From DTU015 sp964406505 (lineage in GTDB: Bacteria; Bacillota; Sulfobacillia; Fermentithermobacillales; Fermentithermobacillaceae): a stretch of DNA of 64,000 nt. Made by a program: the position numbers and the translations under genes. Under the pieces are notes generated by a model. The model was not told the origin of the DNA. It did not search any database and saw nothing but the letters and a program-made list of their open reading frames with translations. Below, one piece after another: positions 1-8,384 of this stretch. Position 1 is the stretch's first letter; each line of letters opens with the position of its first letter. The stretch spans positions 62,001 to 126,000 of the forward strand of contig CAYORX010000001.1 of NCBI GenBank assembly GCA_964406505.1, given 5' to 3'.

Positions 1-740
1 CGCGGATAAGGCGTGAATTAGATAAAGTTGCCGAGTTGTTCGATATCTTACATCTTTTTGATAGAATGCCTGATGCCCTTAGCGGGGGCGAAGAACAGAA
101 AGTGGCACTAGCCCGGGCCATGGTGATTAATCCCGAGGTGCTGCTTCTTGACGAACCGCTTAGCTCTTTAGACCCACAAACAAGTGAAGGTGTAAGACAG
201 GAGATCGTTAGGCTCAACAGCGAGCTGGGCATTACTATGATCAACGTTACCCATGATTTTGAAGAAGCAGTATCTATAGGAACGCGTGCTGCTGTGATCG
301 GAGATGGTGAGATCAGGCAGATTGGTTTACCATGCCAGATATTCGAACATCCCAACTCCAAATTTGTAGCCCGGTTTACCATGGCCGTAAACGTATTTCA
401 AGGTATATCCTTTAAGGATGCAAATGGTGTAACTGTTTGTTCTTTTCATGGGATAACACTTAAAACAGACTTTCAACCTATTGGAGATTGTTTTGTTTCG
501 GTTCGACCTGAGAGCATATCGATTTCTTTGAGTCCTGAAACTTCGAGAGAATTTAATGTAATATCTGCCGTGATAAGTCAAATTTTGAACAGAGGTTCAA
601 TAGTGACTATTGTTGCTGATGTACCACCATCTTTCACCTGCCTAGTCACTCGAAACATGTTAGATTCGATGGATATAAAAGTGGGTCAAAAAATCTATCT
701 TAACATCTCTCGAAAAGATGTTACGCTTTTTAAAGATTAA
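1..740 (+). CDS. ABC transporter ATP-binding protein, molybdate/tungstate type, 5' end missing
   Basis: The reading frame is already open at base 3 and runs in from the left edge, so the Walker A half is outside the window. What remains shows the ABC signature LSGGEEQKVALARA, Walker B VLLLDEPLSSLD and the H-loop VTHDFEEA, followed by a C-terminal accessory domain of about 120 residues that contains SVRPESI, as in TOBE-like domains of ModC/WtpC/PotA-type importers. A TTG at 36 is in frame but lies inside the conserved domain and is not a real start. The next gene is a surface protein with a possible molybdopterin-enzyme-like fold, which fits an oxyanion (Mo/W) importer. Substrate assignment is inference; the ATPase call is firm. 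Confidence 0.85.
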   Translation, partial: RIRRELDKVAELFDILHLFDRMPDALSGGEEQKVALARAMVINPEVLLLDEPLSSLDPQTSEGVRQEIVRLNSELGITMINVTHDFEEAVSIGTRAAVIGDGEIRQIGLPCQIFEHPNSKFVARFTMAVNVFQGISFKDANGVTVCSFHGITLKTDFQPIGDCFVSVRPESISISLSPETSREFNVISAVISQILNRGSIVTIVADVPPSFTCLVTRNMLDSMDIKVGQKIYLNISRKDVTLFKD

Positions 741-787
741 AGTGGAAGACTTGCATTACATATTAGATTATACAAGGAGGAACTTCC

Positions 788-1999
788 ATGAAAGGTTACA
801 AACCTCTAAGTATTTTTTTGGGAAGGGTTTTAGTCGTTTTGTTCATGGTGTATTCCTTAATCGGGCTATCTCCACAAGTTATATTCGCTGCATCTACCAC
901 AAGTTTAACGATAAGGAAAATGGCATCAGACGAAAGCACGATTCTCGACGAAAAAGTGGTTGATTACACTTGGCTTATGGATCCAAATAATATGCCTGTT
1001 CTTGGTGATGGAATAACACACTATTACCATCAAGGTCCTGTGTTTGTAGACCATCTCGATGAAAAGACTCAAGAAATGCTTCGCTGGAACCCGGAAGAAG
1101 ATACAAATGTCGAGACCAAAGACATGGGAGCGGTTAAGGGTACAAATGTAAAAGATCTATGTGAATTAGTAGGTGGCATGCAAGAAGGAGATCAGATTAA
1201 TATAAAAGCATCAGACGGATTGAACAGAACTTTCGCATATGAAAATGTATATCAATACTCAGAACGAGAGGGTCCTATGGCTATATGTTGGTACAAAAAT
1301 GGCCAATATCCTGACACTGGTTATAGGGATGGGATGCGTTTGATATGGTTTGCTGATGATTCGACAAATCCTTGGGGAATGCACGTTTTCGGTAACTGGG
1401 ATTGGCATGAAGCAGCAGAAGAACAGTACTGGTATTTTCACCATAACCAAGGTCAGAAGTATCCTACAACAACAGGGCTTTCAATACAAAAGGTATCTGT
1501 TTTGACTATATTGAGTTCTTTGCCCGCTCCCGAAAATTCTGAGATTGCAGAGATGCCTAAGGAAGAACCCAAGATTCACGAGTGCGAAGATCCGGAGATC
1601 GTACCAAATTTGAAAGCACCTATAGCATCTTTTACTGCCCAAACTACTGAAGGGAAGGCCCCATTAACAGTAAAATTTGAAGATCAATCGCAAAATTCAC
1701 CCCTGTCTTGGAGTTGGGATTTTGATGGTGACGGTAAGGAAGACGATACGTCCCAAAATCCATGCTATACCTATCATGAACCAGGAATTTACAGTGTAAC
1801 CTTAGTCGTCTCAAACGATGGGGGTAATGATGAAAGGGTAGAGGAGGATTATATTATCGTGCTTCCCGAAGTTTCTTTGATTGATCAGGAATCTCCTGAA
1901 AAATCAAAATTTGTCCCCAAGTCGTCAATTTATGCATTTGTGTTCGTCATTTTGACTATAATCTTCGCTGCAATCTACTTTAAAACTAGACAGAAGTGA
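788..1999 (+). CDS. Secreted PKD-domain protein, C-terminally membrane anchored
   Basis: This 403-residue protein starts at an ATG 8 bases after AAGGAGGA. Residues 1-34 look like a signal peptide ending near IFAAS. Residues 36-240 form an unnamed domain in which VKGTNVKDLCELVGG followed by DGLNRTFAYENVY resembles the substrate-side pattern of sulfite-oxidase-like (molybdopterin) folds, without an obvious cofactor cysteine. Residues 275-358 are a PKD domain (PLTVKFEDQS, WSWDFDGDG, GIYSVTLVVSN). Residues 380-400 are a transmembrane helix ending in a basic tail. It follows the Mo/W-type ATPase by 47 bases and probably shares its transcript. I infer a surface protein tied to that importer; its function is unknown. 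Confidence 0.75.
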   Translation: MKGYKPLSIFLGRVLVVLFMVYSLIGLSPQVIFAASTTSLTIRKMASDESTILDEKVVDYTWLMDPNNMPVLGDGITHYYHQGPVFVDHLDEKTQEMLRWNPEEDTNVETKDMGAVKGTNVKDLCELVGGMQEGDQINIKASDGLNRTFAYENVYQYSEREGPMAICWYKNGQYPDTGYRDGMRLIWFADDSTNPWGMHVFGNWDWHEAAEEQYWYFHHNQGQKYPTTTGLSIQKVSVLTILSSLPAPENSEIAEMPKEEPKIHECEDPEIVPNLKAPIASFTAQTTEGKAPLTVKFEDQSQNSPLSWSWDFDGDGKEDDTSQNPCYTYHEPGIYSVTLVVSNDGGNDERVEEDYIIVLPEVSLIDQESPEKSKFVPKSSIYAFVFVILTIIFAAIYFKTRQK

Positions 2000-2071
2000 C
2001 CAAAACTTTAAATGCTATCATCGTTGTTCAAACCTGATAAACTATATTGAAAGACAAGCTTTAGCGCGACA

Positions 2072-2668
2072 ATGTCGATGGGGGCTTCAACTTTCATGTT
2101 TAGAAAGAAAGAAAAACTATTAAGGACTATGTATGAGGTAAATGAAGGTTCCGGGGCATTTATCATTGAGGTTTTGGTAAATGACTATCAAGAAATTTTT
2201 AACGGTTGGGATCCTTCTCCTGTAAAAAGAAGGGATTTAGACCCGGAGCTATATCAGTATCTAGAAGAGTGCTCTTTAGAAATACCTCTTAGGTATCCTA
2301 TCGAAATTCATTTTTTCATGCCCAAAGTCGTGCACGATGAAAGCAAAGAACGTCTTTCTAAAGAAGGTATAAAGAACAATTTTATTTTTACCATTGATTT
2401 TGTTAAAAAAGAACTTCTCGATATAAAACGCAAAATTGCGATGAATCTTTTAGGTGCTATCTTCTTTTTGTCTGTTGGTTACTTCCTGAAGCAAAGGGTT
2501 TCTCCTGGTTTTTTCCTTACGATTCTCACCGAAGGATTTACTATTGGCGGCTGGGTATTTTTATGGGAAGCTTTTTCATTATTCTTTTTTTCGGTTCAGG
2601 ATATACAGAAAAGATTAAAAAGGTATCTTAGATTCCAAAAAACCAAGATCACATTTAATTACCAATAA
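2072..2668 (+). CDS. Conserved hypothetical membrane protein, two C-terminal TM helices
   Basis: This 198-residue protein has a soluble N-terminal half with the motif EIFNGWDPSPVKRRDLDPEL followed by YLEECSLEIP, and then two hydrophobic helices near residues 125-143 and 148-172 ending in a basic cytoplasmic tail. The motif recurs in a family of bacterial and archaeal small membrane proteins of unknown function. The start is uncertain: ATG 2072 has no clear ribosome binding site, while an in-frame ATG at 2096 follows GGGGG at a long spacing. A bidirectional terminator lies downstream. I cannot assign a function. Confidence 0.6.
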   Translation: MSMGASTFMFRKKEKLLRTMYEVNEGSGAFIIEVLVNDYQEIFNGWDPSPVKRRDLDPELYQYLEECSLEIPLRYPIEIHFFMPKVVHDESKERLSKEGIKNNFIFTIDFVKKELLDIKRKIAMNLLGAIFFLSVGYFLKQRVSPGFFLTILTEGFTIGGWVFLWEAFSLFFFSVQDIQKRLKRYLRFQKTKITFNYQ

Positions 2669-2738
2669 ACCTTTCTGCTCAATTAAACTTTTCGATAAGA
2701 TAGTGAAATATCACGTTTGTTTTAATTTTCTAGTTTAT

Positions 2739-2792
2739 AAAAAACTCGAGTAGGGGTCGGTACTTAGCACCCGATCTCTACCCAAGTTTTTT
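2739..2792. terminator. Bidirectional rho-independent terminator between the hypothetical gene and proA
   Basis: An 11-bp stem (2750-2760 with 2771-2781, including G-U pairs) is flanked by an A-run on the left and TTTTTTT on the right. It can stop transcription from both convergent genes. Confidence 0.8.
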
Positions 2793-2797
2793 TACTA

Positions 2798-4039
2798 TTA
2801 TCGTATTTGTCCATCACCTTCTATTACATATTTATAAGTGGTAAGTTCGTCGATACCCATAGGTCCTCGTGCGTGTAGTTTTTGGGTCGAAATGCCCATT
2901 TCCGCTCCAAACCCGAACTCGCCTCCGTCAGTAAATCGCGTGCTTGTATTTATATATACAGTAGCGGCATCTATTGATTGACTGAACCTTAAAGCGGTTT
3001 TCGAATTTTCAGTAACAATGGCTTCAGAATGAAGTGTTCCGTGTTTCGAAATGTGATTTATCGCTTCATCGGTACTGGAGACTATTCTAATCGCTAGGAT
3101 TAGATCTAAGTATTCATCGTCCCAATCTTCCTTAGAAGCAGGTTTTATCAATTCAGAAAGTTCTATGCTTCTGGAACAACCTCTTAACTCAACATTGTGC
3201 GAAACTAACGCTTTTGATATTTTGGGCAGAAATTTTGAGGCAATTTTTTCATGGACAAGCAAAGTTTCCATAGCGTTGCATACTGCGGGGTTATCCAATT
3301 TAGCGTTTAATACTATAGAGTGTGCCATTTCTAGGTCGGCTTCAGAATCGATGTATGTGTGGCAATTTCCGGTGCCGGTTTCGATTACAGGTATGCTGGC
3401 ATTTTCTATAGTGGCCTGAATTAATCCGGGGCCGCCCCGAGGTATAAGGAGATCGATTTGACCCCTAAGATTCATCATGGTTGCAACTTCAGAACGATCT
3501 TGGATTTCAACAAACTGAATACATTCTGGAGAGACTTGGCTTGTCTCAAGTCCGGTGCGAAGGGCATTAGCGATTGCACGGTTGCTTCTGTATGCTTCTG
3601 AACCGCCTCTAAGTATCACTGCATTACCCGACTTTATACAGATTCCAGCAGCGTCAGATGTTACGTTAGGTCTAGATTCGTAAATAATACCTATAACTCC
3701 GAAAGAGACCCGTATTTTTTTGATAATAAGTCCGTTTGGACGATTTATCGTTTCGATTACTTGTCCTAAACTATCGGGTAAGTGCGCTATTTGTCTTAAG
3801 GCTTCGGCCATGCCGCTAAGTTTATTTTCAGATAGAGCTAGTCGTTTACGCATGGCTCCTGTGATTCCTTGATCATCTGCGGCATTCAAATCTTTTTGAT
3901 TAGCTTCCAAGATACTTGTTCGGTTTAATTCGATGGCATTTGCCATGTGTAACAAGGCTTTTGTTCTTTCGTTAGAGTCTAATATAGCAAGTGATCTAGA
4001 CGCGTTTTTGGCCAAAACAGCTTTTTTAATTACGCTCAT
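2798..4039 (-). CDS. proA: Glutamate-5-semialdehyde dehydrogenase (gamma-glutamyl phosphate reductase)
   Basis: ProA performs the NADPH-dependent reduction of gamma-glutamyl phosphate, the second step of proline synthesis. The 413-residue product has the normal family length and hallmarks: YESRPNVTSDAAGICIKSGN, ILRGGSEA, IPRGG, ETGTGNCHTYID, the catalytic-Cys region KLDNPAVCNAMETLLVH, and FTDGGEFGFGAEMGISTQK near the C-terminus. The start is set at ATG 4039, 7 bases after GGGAGGAA; an upstream in-frame extension to 4096 would overlap the preceding gene and has no binding site. It lies 19 bases after the proC-proB fusion, so one T-box-controlled transcript encodes the whole pathway. Confidence 0.96.
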   Translation of the reverse strand: MSVIKKAVLAKNASRSLAILDSNERTKALLHMANAIELNRTSILEANQKDLNAADDQGITGAMRKRLALSENKLSGMAEALRQIAHLPDSLGQVIETINRPNGLIIKKIRVSFGVIGIIYESRPNVTSDAAGICIKSGNAVILRGGSEAYRSNRAIANALRTGLETSQVSPECIQFVEIQDRSEVATMMNLRGQIDLLIPRGGPGLIQATIENASIPVIETGTGNCHTYIDSEADLEMAHSIVLNAKLDNPAVCNAMETLLVHEKIASKFLPKISKALVSHNVELRGCSRSIELSELIKPASKEDWDDEYLDLILAIRIVSSTDEAINHISKHGTLHSEAIVTENSKTALRFSQSIDAATVYINTSTRFTDGGEFGFGAEMGISTQKLHARGPMGIDELTTYKYVIEGDGQIR

Positions 4040-4058
4040 ATAGTTTCCTCCCAAGCTA

Positions 4059-5705
4059 TTAGTTTTTCTGCCCCTGAAATAATTTAGTTCCGACAAACAA
4101 AGTACCTATTAAATCACCATTAATAATGAGGTTTAAAACATCTGGTGTGTTGCCACTGGCTATTATAGTAGAAATCCCCTGTTCAGATGCCATGTTGGCG
4201 GCCCATACTTTGGTAAGCATTCCGCCAGTAGCAACATGAGTACCATGGGTTCCCTGTGCCATAGCGAGAACAGAGGCGTCGATGTTTCGAACTGTTGTGA
4301 TCATTTTAGCGTCGGAATTAATGTGCGGATTTTTGTCGTAGAACCCTTCAGTATCTGTTAAAAGCACCAACAAATCAGCATCGATTAACACAGCGACCCG
4401 GGCAGACAACGAATCATTGTCACCAAAACGGATTTCTTCTACAGCAACTGTATCGTTTTCGTTGATTATGGGAATTATTCCTCTTTTAAGCATTTCTTCC
4501 AGGGTATCTTTACAAAGAGATGAACGTTTAGGGCTCGTCAGATCTTCCTTAGTTAATAGTACTTGCCCTACTGTGAGATCGTAATCTTCAAACAAAGTTT
4601 CGTAGCTACGCATAAGCAATCCTTGCCCCACTGCAGCGAGTACCTGTTTTTCGGTTATAGATAAATTGTTTTGCTTGCCCAAACGCCCTAAACCTGCTGC
4701 TATAGCACCGGAAGACACAATTGCAACTTGTCTGCCCTCTGAGGCGAGTTGTGATACCTGAGATACTATATTTCTTAGCAGCTTTTTATTGAATATTCCA
4801 TTTTCATCTGTAACCGTAGAAGAACCGATCTTAATTACTATTCGCCTGGACCTTGTAATGGCAGAACGGAGTTTTTTGTTCTTGTCGAAATATGTTTCGG
4901 AAATTTCTTTTGATCGTCTAAATGCATTGCCCATGGCTTCTTCTACCAAAATACCAAGCCTTTTTGATTCAAAGACCCTAAGCGCGGCTTCGGTGGTGCC
5001 TTGAGGGGACGCTATTTGGTCGATAAGTTGCTTTAATGTAAGCCCCGATTCTTTTAGAAGATATCCGGCTCCGATTAAAGTTTGTTTGGACAATTTTTCT
5101 GACAATTGTCTGCTAAGTCCCATTTCGACTGCAACTTCAGTCATTTCCTGTGCTAGCCTATAAAAATAAGCGGGACCACTACCTGATAAAGCGGTTACGG
5201 CATCCATATAAATTTCGTCGAGCCAAAAAGTTTTTCCTATCGCTGAAAACACGTACTCGGCCTTGTCTTTTTGCTCAGGTGTAACCAGATGACTGGCGCA
5301 AAGTACAGATACGCCTTGACCTGTTTGAGCCGGTGTGTTTGGCATGGCACGTATTATCGGGATTCCCGATTTAAGCTGGGTTTCAATGCTTTTAATGGTG
5401 ATGCCTGCTGCAACTGATATTATAAGGTGGTTTTCAGTTACCAGATGGGATACCGTATCTAGTAACTGATTTATCTGATCGGGTTTTATAGCTAAAATGA
5501 TTGTGTTTGAATAAGCGAATAATTCTTCATAGTTTCTAGCTGTCTTGACGTTGTAGGTAGTGCAAAGATTTGCTAGACGTTCTCGATTGCTTTTGTTGAT
5601 TGCCATCATTTTGGGTAAAGACGAAGAGTTATTTATGGTTAGACCCTTTATGATAGCTGTGGCCATGGCACCTGCACCTATGAATCCTATTTTCATATTA
5701 TTCAT
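4059..5705 (-). CDS. proC-proB: Fused pyrroline-5-carboxylate reductase / glutamate 5-kinase
   Basis: One uninterrupted frame of 548 residues carries two enzymes. Residues 1-265 are ProC: Rossmann motif IGFIGAGAMATAIIKGL, AMPNTPAQTGQG, ALSGSGPAYFYRLAQ and GTTEAALRVFE. After a charged linker (about 270-285), residues 288-540 are ProB: VIKIGSSTVTDENG, VSSGAIAAGLGRLG, NENDTVAVEEIRFGDNDSLS and GTHGTHVATGGMLTK. The kinase half ends without the PUA domain found in many ProB proteins. It thus holds the first and last enzymes of proline synthesis, with ProA encoded next. ATG 5705 is chosen because AGGAGGAG precedes it by 8 bases; an earlier ATG at 5726 has no binding site. Confidence 0.95.
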   Translation of the reverse strand: MNNMKIGFIGAGAMATAIIKGLTINNSSSLPKMMAINKSNRERLANLCTTYNVKTARNYEELFAYSNTIILAIKPDQINQLLDTVSHLVTENHLIISVAAGITIKSIETQLKSGIPIIRAMPNTPAQTGQGVSVLCASHLVTPEQKDKAEYVFSAIGKTFWLDEIYMDAVTALSGSGPAYFYRLAQEMTEVAVEMGLSRQLSEKLSKQTLIGAGYLLKESGLTLKQLIDQIASPQGTTEAALRVFESKRLGILVEEAMGNAFRRSKEISETYFDKNKKLRSAITRSRRIVIKIGSSTVTDENGIFNKKLLRNIVSQVSQLASEGRQVAIVSSGAIAAGLGRLGKQNNLSITEKQVLAAVGQGLLMRSYETLFEDYDLTVGQVLLTKEDLTSPKRSSLCKDTLEEMLKRGIIPIINENDTVAVEEIRFGDNDSLSARVAVLIDADLLVLLTDTEGFYDKNPHINSDAKMITTVRNIDASVLAMAQGTHGTHVATGGMLTKVWAANMASEQGISTIIASGNTPDVLNLIINGDLIGTLFVGTKLFQGQKN

Positions 5706-5728
5706 TGTGAAAACTCCTCCTAACATAT

Positions 5729-5965
5729 AAAAAACCTTCGCCGTATAAGGACGAAGGATAGTCTCCGTGGTACCACCTTAGTTTGGGTTTTCACCCCTTT
5801 GTATGTCACTTTTGGTGAGCCCCCTAAATAACGGTGGGGAACCGGAAAGGCTATTCGCCTACAGCCTCGCAAATGGGTTCGAAGAATGTAGAAGGCAAAT
5901 CTTTCAGCGATTGTTTGCTCTCTGTGCATCCCAGGTTCTTCTACTATTTTCAGTCATAGGCCACT
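5729..5965 (-). promoter_or_regulatory. T-box riboswitch leader, proline (CCC) specifier
   Basis: Read on the minus strand, this leader of the proline operon has the Stem I landmarks AGAGAG (about 5922) and GCTGAAAG (5908-5901). An upper stem GAAGAA/TTCTTC and a lower stem GCCTAT/GTAGGC enclose an internal loop with GAA-CCC-A; the CCC triplet (5877-5875) would be read by a proline tRNA anticodon. The T-box sequence AAGGTGGTACCACGG (about 5779-5765) pairs through AAGG/CCTT as antiterminator. This excludes the terminator stem CCTTCG/CGAAGG (5757-5735), which is followed by TTTTTT. Uncharged tRNA-Pro should therefore switch proC-proB-proA on. The CCC reading frame is inferred from my manual fold. 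Confidence 0.88.
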
Positions 5966-6000
5966 TTAAATATCGATATATACAAGGATTAATTTGTTTG

Positions 6001-6029
6001 ATTATGCACCATTTAACGCAAGTTGTCAA
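6001..6029 (-). promoter_or_regulatory. Sigma-A promoter of the proline operon
   Basis: On the minus strand TTGACA (6029-6024) is followed after exactly 17 bases by CATAAT (6006-6001). The predicted transcript start is near 5994, about 30 bases before the T-box Stem I. Confidence 0.72.
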
Positions 6030-6085
6030 TTTCATACTTTGGGTCGAGTTCTGTCCCTTTTTCTTAAGTCGATTGGAAAACCTAC

Positions 6086-6382
6086 CTACATTTGATTATG
6101 CTGTTCCCATCCCACGCATGCCTGTAACTTCATAACCTCTTTCCTAAGACGCATTCGGTAATCCCTGATAGACTTCGACGTCAGCCGTATATGATTCACT
6201 AAGCCCTTTGACCCACTAAGAATATTGTTGGTTAGTGATTTAAGCTCAGCACGGACCAAAGATTTATGAAAAGATTTGATATCATCATTTGCCGCTGCAT
6301 TTAAACTGGCCTTAACCTCGTCTGTACAGCGTAGATATAGTTTTATGTCCCTAATTAGGTGATATCTATCTACCAGATACAT
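6086..6382 (-). pseudogene. Transposase remnant
   Basis: A 98-codon frame begins MYLVDRYHLIRDIK and continues with many basic residues. The VDRYHLI motif resembles the DDE-region motif of ISLre2/UPF0236-type and related transposases. The frame can be extended a few codons upstream (IFIEISPTKS) before a stop. A coherent peptide in another frame just upstream (DQCQCGSEKATVFLYLSID) suggests a frameshift. There is no plausible start or ribosome binding site, and the rest of a transposase is missing. I regard it as a decayed fragment; the family assignment is tentative. Confidence 0.4.
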
Positions 6383-6941
6383 ACTTTTGGTGGGAGATAT
6401 TTCAATAAAAATGTGGGGGACTTATCAATTGACAAATATAAGAAAACGGTGGCCTTTTCAGATCCACATTGGCACTGATCCGATTTTACATCAGTATACG
6501 GATTCTAATTGGGTTAGTAGCGAATGATTGTGCTCTTTATGTAGGGTGGGTAGATAAAATTTACCATTGTTAATGTTTAGTAAGAGCCTACATCCTTACT
6601 TCAGGCGGCTAAGACATTAGCTTACCATAGATGGAACATCATAACTATTCGCAAACTCAAGAAGGATTTTGTCGAATTTTGACGAATAATATCAAATAAC
6701 GTCGGCTATTGTGAAATTTTAAATGGTTGACTGTGTAGATCATAGATCTAATAAGAGACGGAAACGGCGCAGGGTCACAGGTATTTTAACGAAAATTTTG
6801 CGCCAGCCGCTACCTAGAAGGGGGTGGCATATAGCAAAACCTAATACGATTCGGGAATTGTTTCAAAATGCGTCGGGCTAGAGCTTCTATTGGACAGTTT
6901 TATTGAGTTAGTGGTTCGAATTGAAGGGAGGGCACAATAAT
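6383..6941. other. Gene-free stretch upstream of the first membrane cassette
   Basis: About 560 bases carry no credible gene. The left part may hold more of the decayed transposase. Also visible are two tandem TGNCGAA motifs (6670-6686), a candidate promoter (6727-6754) and a GC-rich segment with potential hairpins (about 6766-6829), which could be a structured leader for the cassette. Confidence 0.5.
6727..6754 (+). promoter_or_regulatory. Candidate sigma-A promoter of cassette 1
   Basis: TTGACT and TAATAA are separated by 16 bases. The predicted start near 6761 would leave a leader of about 180 bases before the DUF6754-like gene. Two TGNCGAA (Spo0A-box-like) motifs lie 40-57 bases upstream. 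Confidence 0.4.
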
Positions 6942-7724
6942 TTGTTTGTTATAAACAAGTCGATAACTTTTATGTTTGTCATAGGGTTTTCTGCTATTGT
7001 CTATTATTCCATTTCCAAAGCTAAACAAACTTTGCCCGGAATAAGGCGCATAGAAGCGCTTGAAGCAATTAGTGAGGCGGTTGGAAGAGCTACTGAACTG
7101 GGGCGTCCATTGCACTTTACCACTGGTATAGGTGCTGTAACCGATGAATTTGCCCCTCAGACTTTGGCTGGGCTTCGGATTTTGTCATATACGTCTAAAA
7201 TGTGCGCTGAGTACGATTGCAATATAATCAACACGGTAATGCCTCCTTTGGTGCTACCGCTTGCCCAAGAAATGGTGAAGCAAGGTTACGCCGAGGCAGG
7301 CAAAATTGATTACTATAGGGACGATATGGTGAGATTTATCTCGCCGGTGCAGTTCGCATATGCTGCCGGAGTTATGGAACTTATAAGAAGGGAAGAAGTA
7401 GCAGCTAATATTGAAATCGGGGCTTTTTATGCTGAGGCTTTATTAATGGCGGAAGCCGCATCTACGACAAACGCAATTCAAATTGGTGGTACTGCCCGTA
7501 TGTACCAACTGCAGTATTTCGTTGTAGCTTGCGACTATGTGTTGATTGGGGAAGAAATGTTTGCAGCTGATGCATATCTGACCCGAGAACCTCTTGCCCT
7601 TGGGTGCTTACGAGCTCAAGACTACGGTAAATTATTCTGCATATTCCTAGTCATTATTGGCAGTGTTTTGCAAACTGTTGGAGTAGAGTTTATCCACGAT
7701 CTATTAGTCAAATATGGGAACTAA
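6942..7724 (+). CDS. DUF6754-like membrane protein, cassette 1 gene A
   Basis: This protein of 260 residues has one transmembrane helix at each end (about 8-25 and 229-248) and a soluble central domain between them. The conserved core GRATELGRP, TLAGLRILSYTSK, FFVVACDYVLIGEE-type text (here YFVVACDYVLIGEE) and AYLTREP recurs in the paralogue at 25015. It resembles the DUF6754 family, whose function is unknown. TTG 6942 is chosen because AAGGGAGG lies about 10 bases upstream; a longer frame from 6921 would put that binding site inside the gene. It opens a compact four-gene set, A-B-C-D. No catalytic motif is recognised. Confidence 0.8.
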   Translation: MFVINKSITFMFVIGFSAIVYYSISKAKQTLPGIRRIEALEAISEAVGRATELGRPLHFTTGIGAVTDEFAPQTLAGLRILSYTSKMCAEYDCNIINTVMPPLVLPLAQEMVKQGYAEAGKIDYYRDDMVRFISPVQFAYAAGVMELIRREEVAANIEIGAFYAEALLMAEAASTTNAIQIGGTARMYQLQYFVVACDYVLIGEEMFAADAYLTREPLALGCLRAQDYGKLFCIFLVIIGSVLQTVGVEFIHDLLVKYGN

Positions 7725-7739
7725 GGGAGGTTACTATCG

Positions 7740-8369
7740 GTGAATTCGCTGAAGTTGAAAACCGGTCCGCTGTTGATTACCATGGGAGTCGGGCTTTTAA
7801 TGCTTACGGAATGGTTTTTTGATATCCCGACGGTGAAAAACGCGGCCGCTGATGTAAAAACATGGGCAATTATTGTTGAAGCTTTTGCCGTTGCTTTGGG
7901 CTCAGTAAATCTCCTTTCTTACCATACTAGAACTGCCCAACGCAGAGAACCAGGTTGGTACGGGAACATTATTACCATAATAGCTTTGATTTTATTTGCA
8001 GGGACTGGGATAGCTACTGGAGTCGACAGCGACGTATTCTCGAGAATGTATGATGTAGTTATTGGACCGGCTGGGACAACGATGTTCAGCATACTTTGCT
8101 TTAGTATTATCTCAGCGGGAGCAAGAACAGTACGTATTAAAGATGTGAGTTCAGCTCTAATGACAACCGTCATACTAATAGCGCTTATCGCTCAGATACC
8201 GATCGGGGAAATGTATTTTCCCTGGCTCGTCGACGTGTTCAATTGGACCATGGATATTATTAATGTAGCTGGCCAGAGGGGCATCATTATCGGAGCAGCC
8301 TTAGGAGCATTTGTTCATTCACTCCGAGTGCTTGCCGGGTTAGAACACACATCCGGCGCTGGTTCGTAG
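7740..8369 (+). CDS. Polytopic membrane protein, cassette 1 gene B
   Basis: This 209-residue protein starts at GTG, 8 bases after GGGAGG and 15 bases after gene A. About six hydrophobic helices span the whole length, with a basic loop YHTRTAQRREPG after the second. The C-terminal motif NVAGQRGIIIGAALGAF matches NSAGMRGIQIGATLGAI in the paralogue at 25871. I recognise no named family and no transporter signature. Conservation of order and length in both cassettes suggests it is an obligate subunit of one membrane complex with genes A, C and D. Confidence 0.75.
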   Translation: MNSLKLKTGPLLITMGVGLLMLTEWFFDIPTVKNAAADVKTWAIIVEAFAVALGSVNLLSYHTRTAQRREPGWYGNIITIIALILFAGTGIATGVDSDVFSRMYDVVIGPAGTTMFSILCFSIISAGARTVRIKDVSSALMTTVILIALIAQIPIGEMYFPWLVDVFNWTMDIINVAGQRGIIIGAALGAFVHSLRVLAGLEHTSGAGS

Positions 8370-8384
8370 AAGGAGGGCGTAATA

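Noticed and set aside
5720..6135. Two small open frames across the proline leader
   Set aside because: They fall on the T-box RNA and promoter, whose landmarks explain this stretch better.
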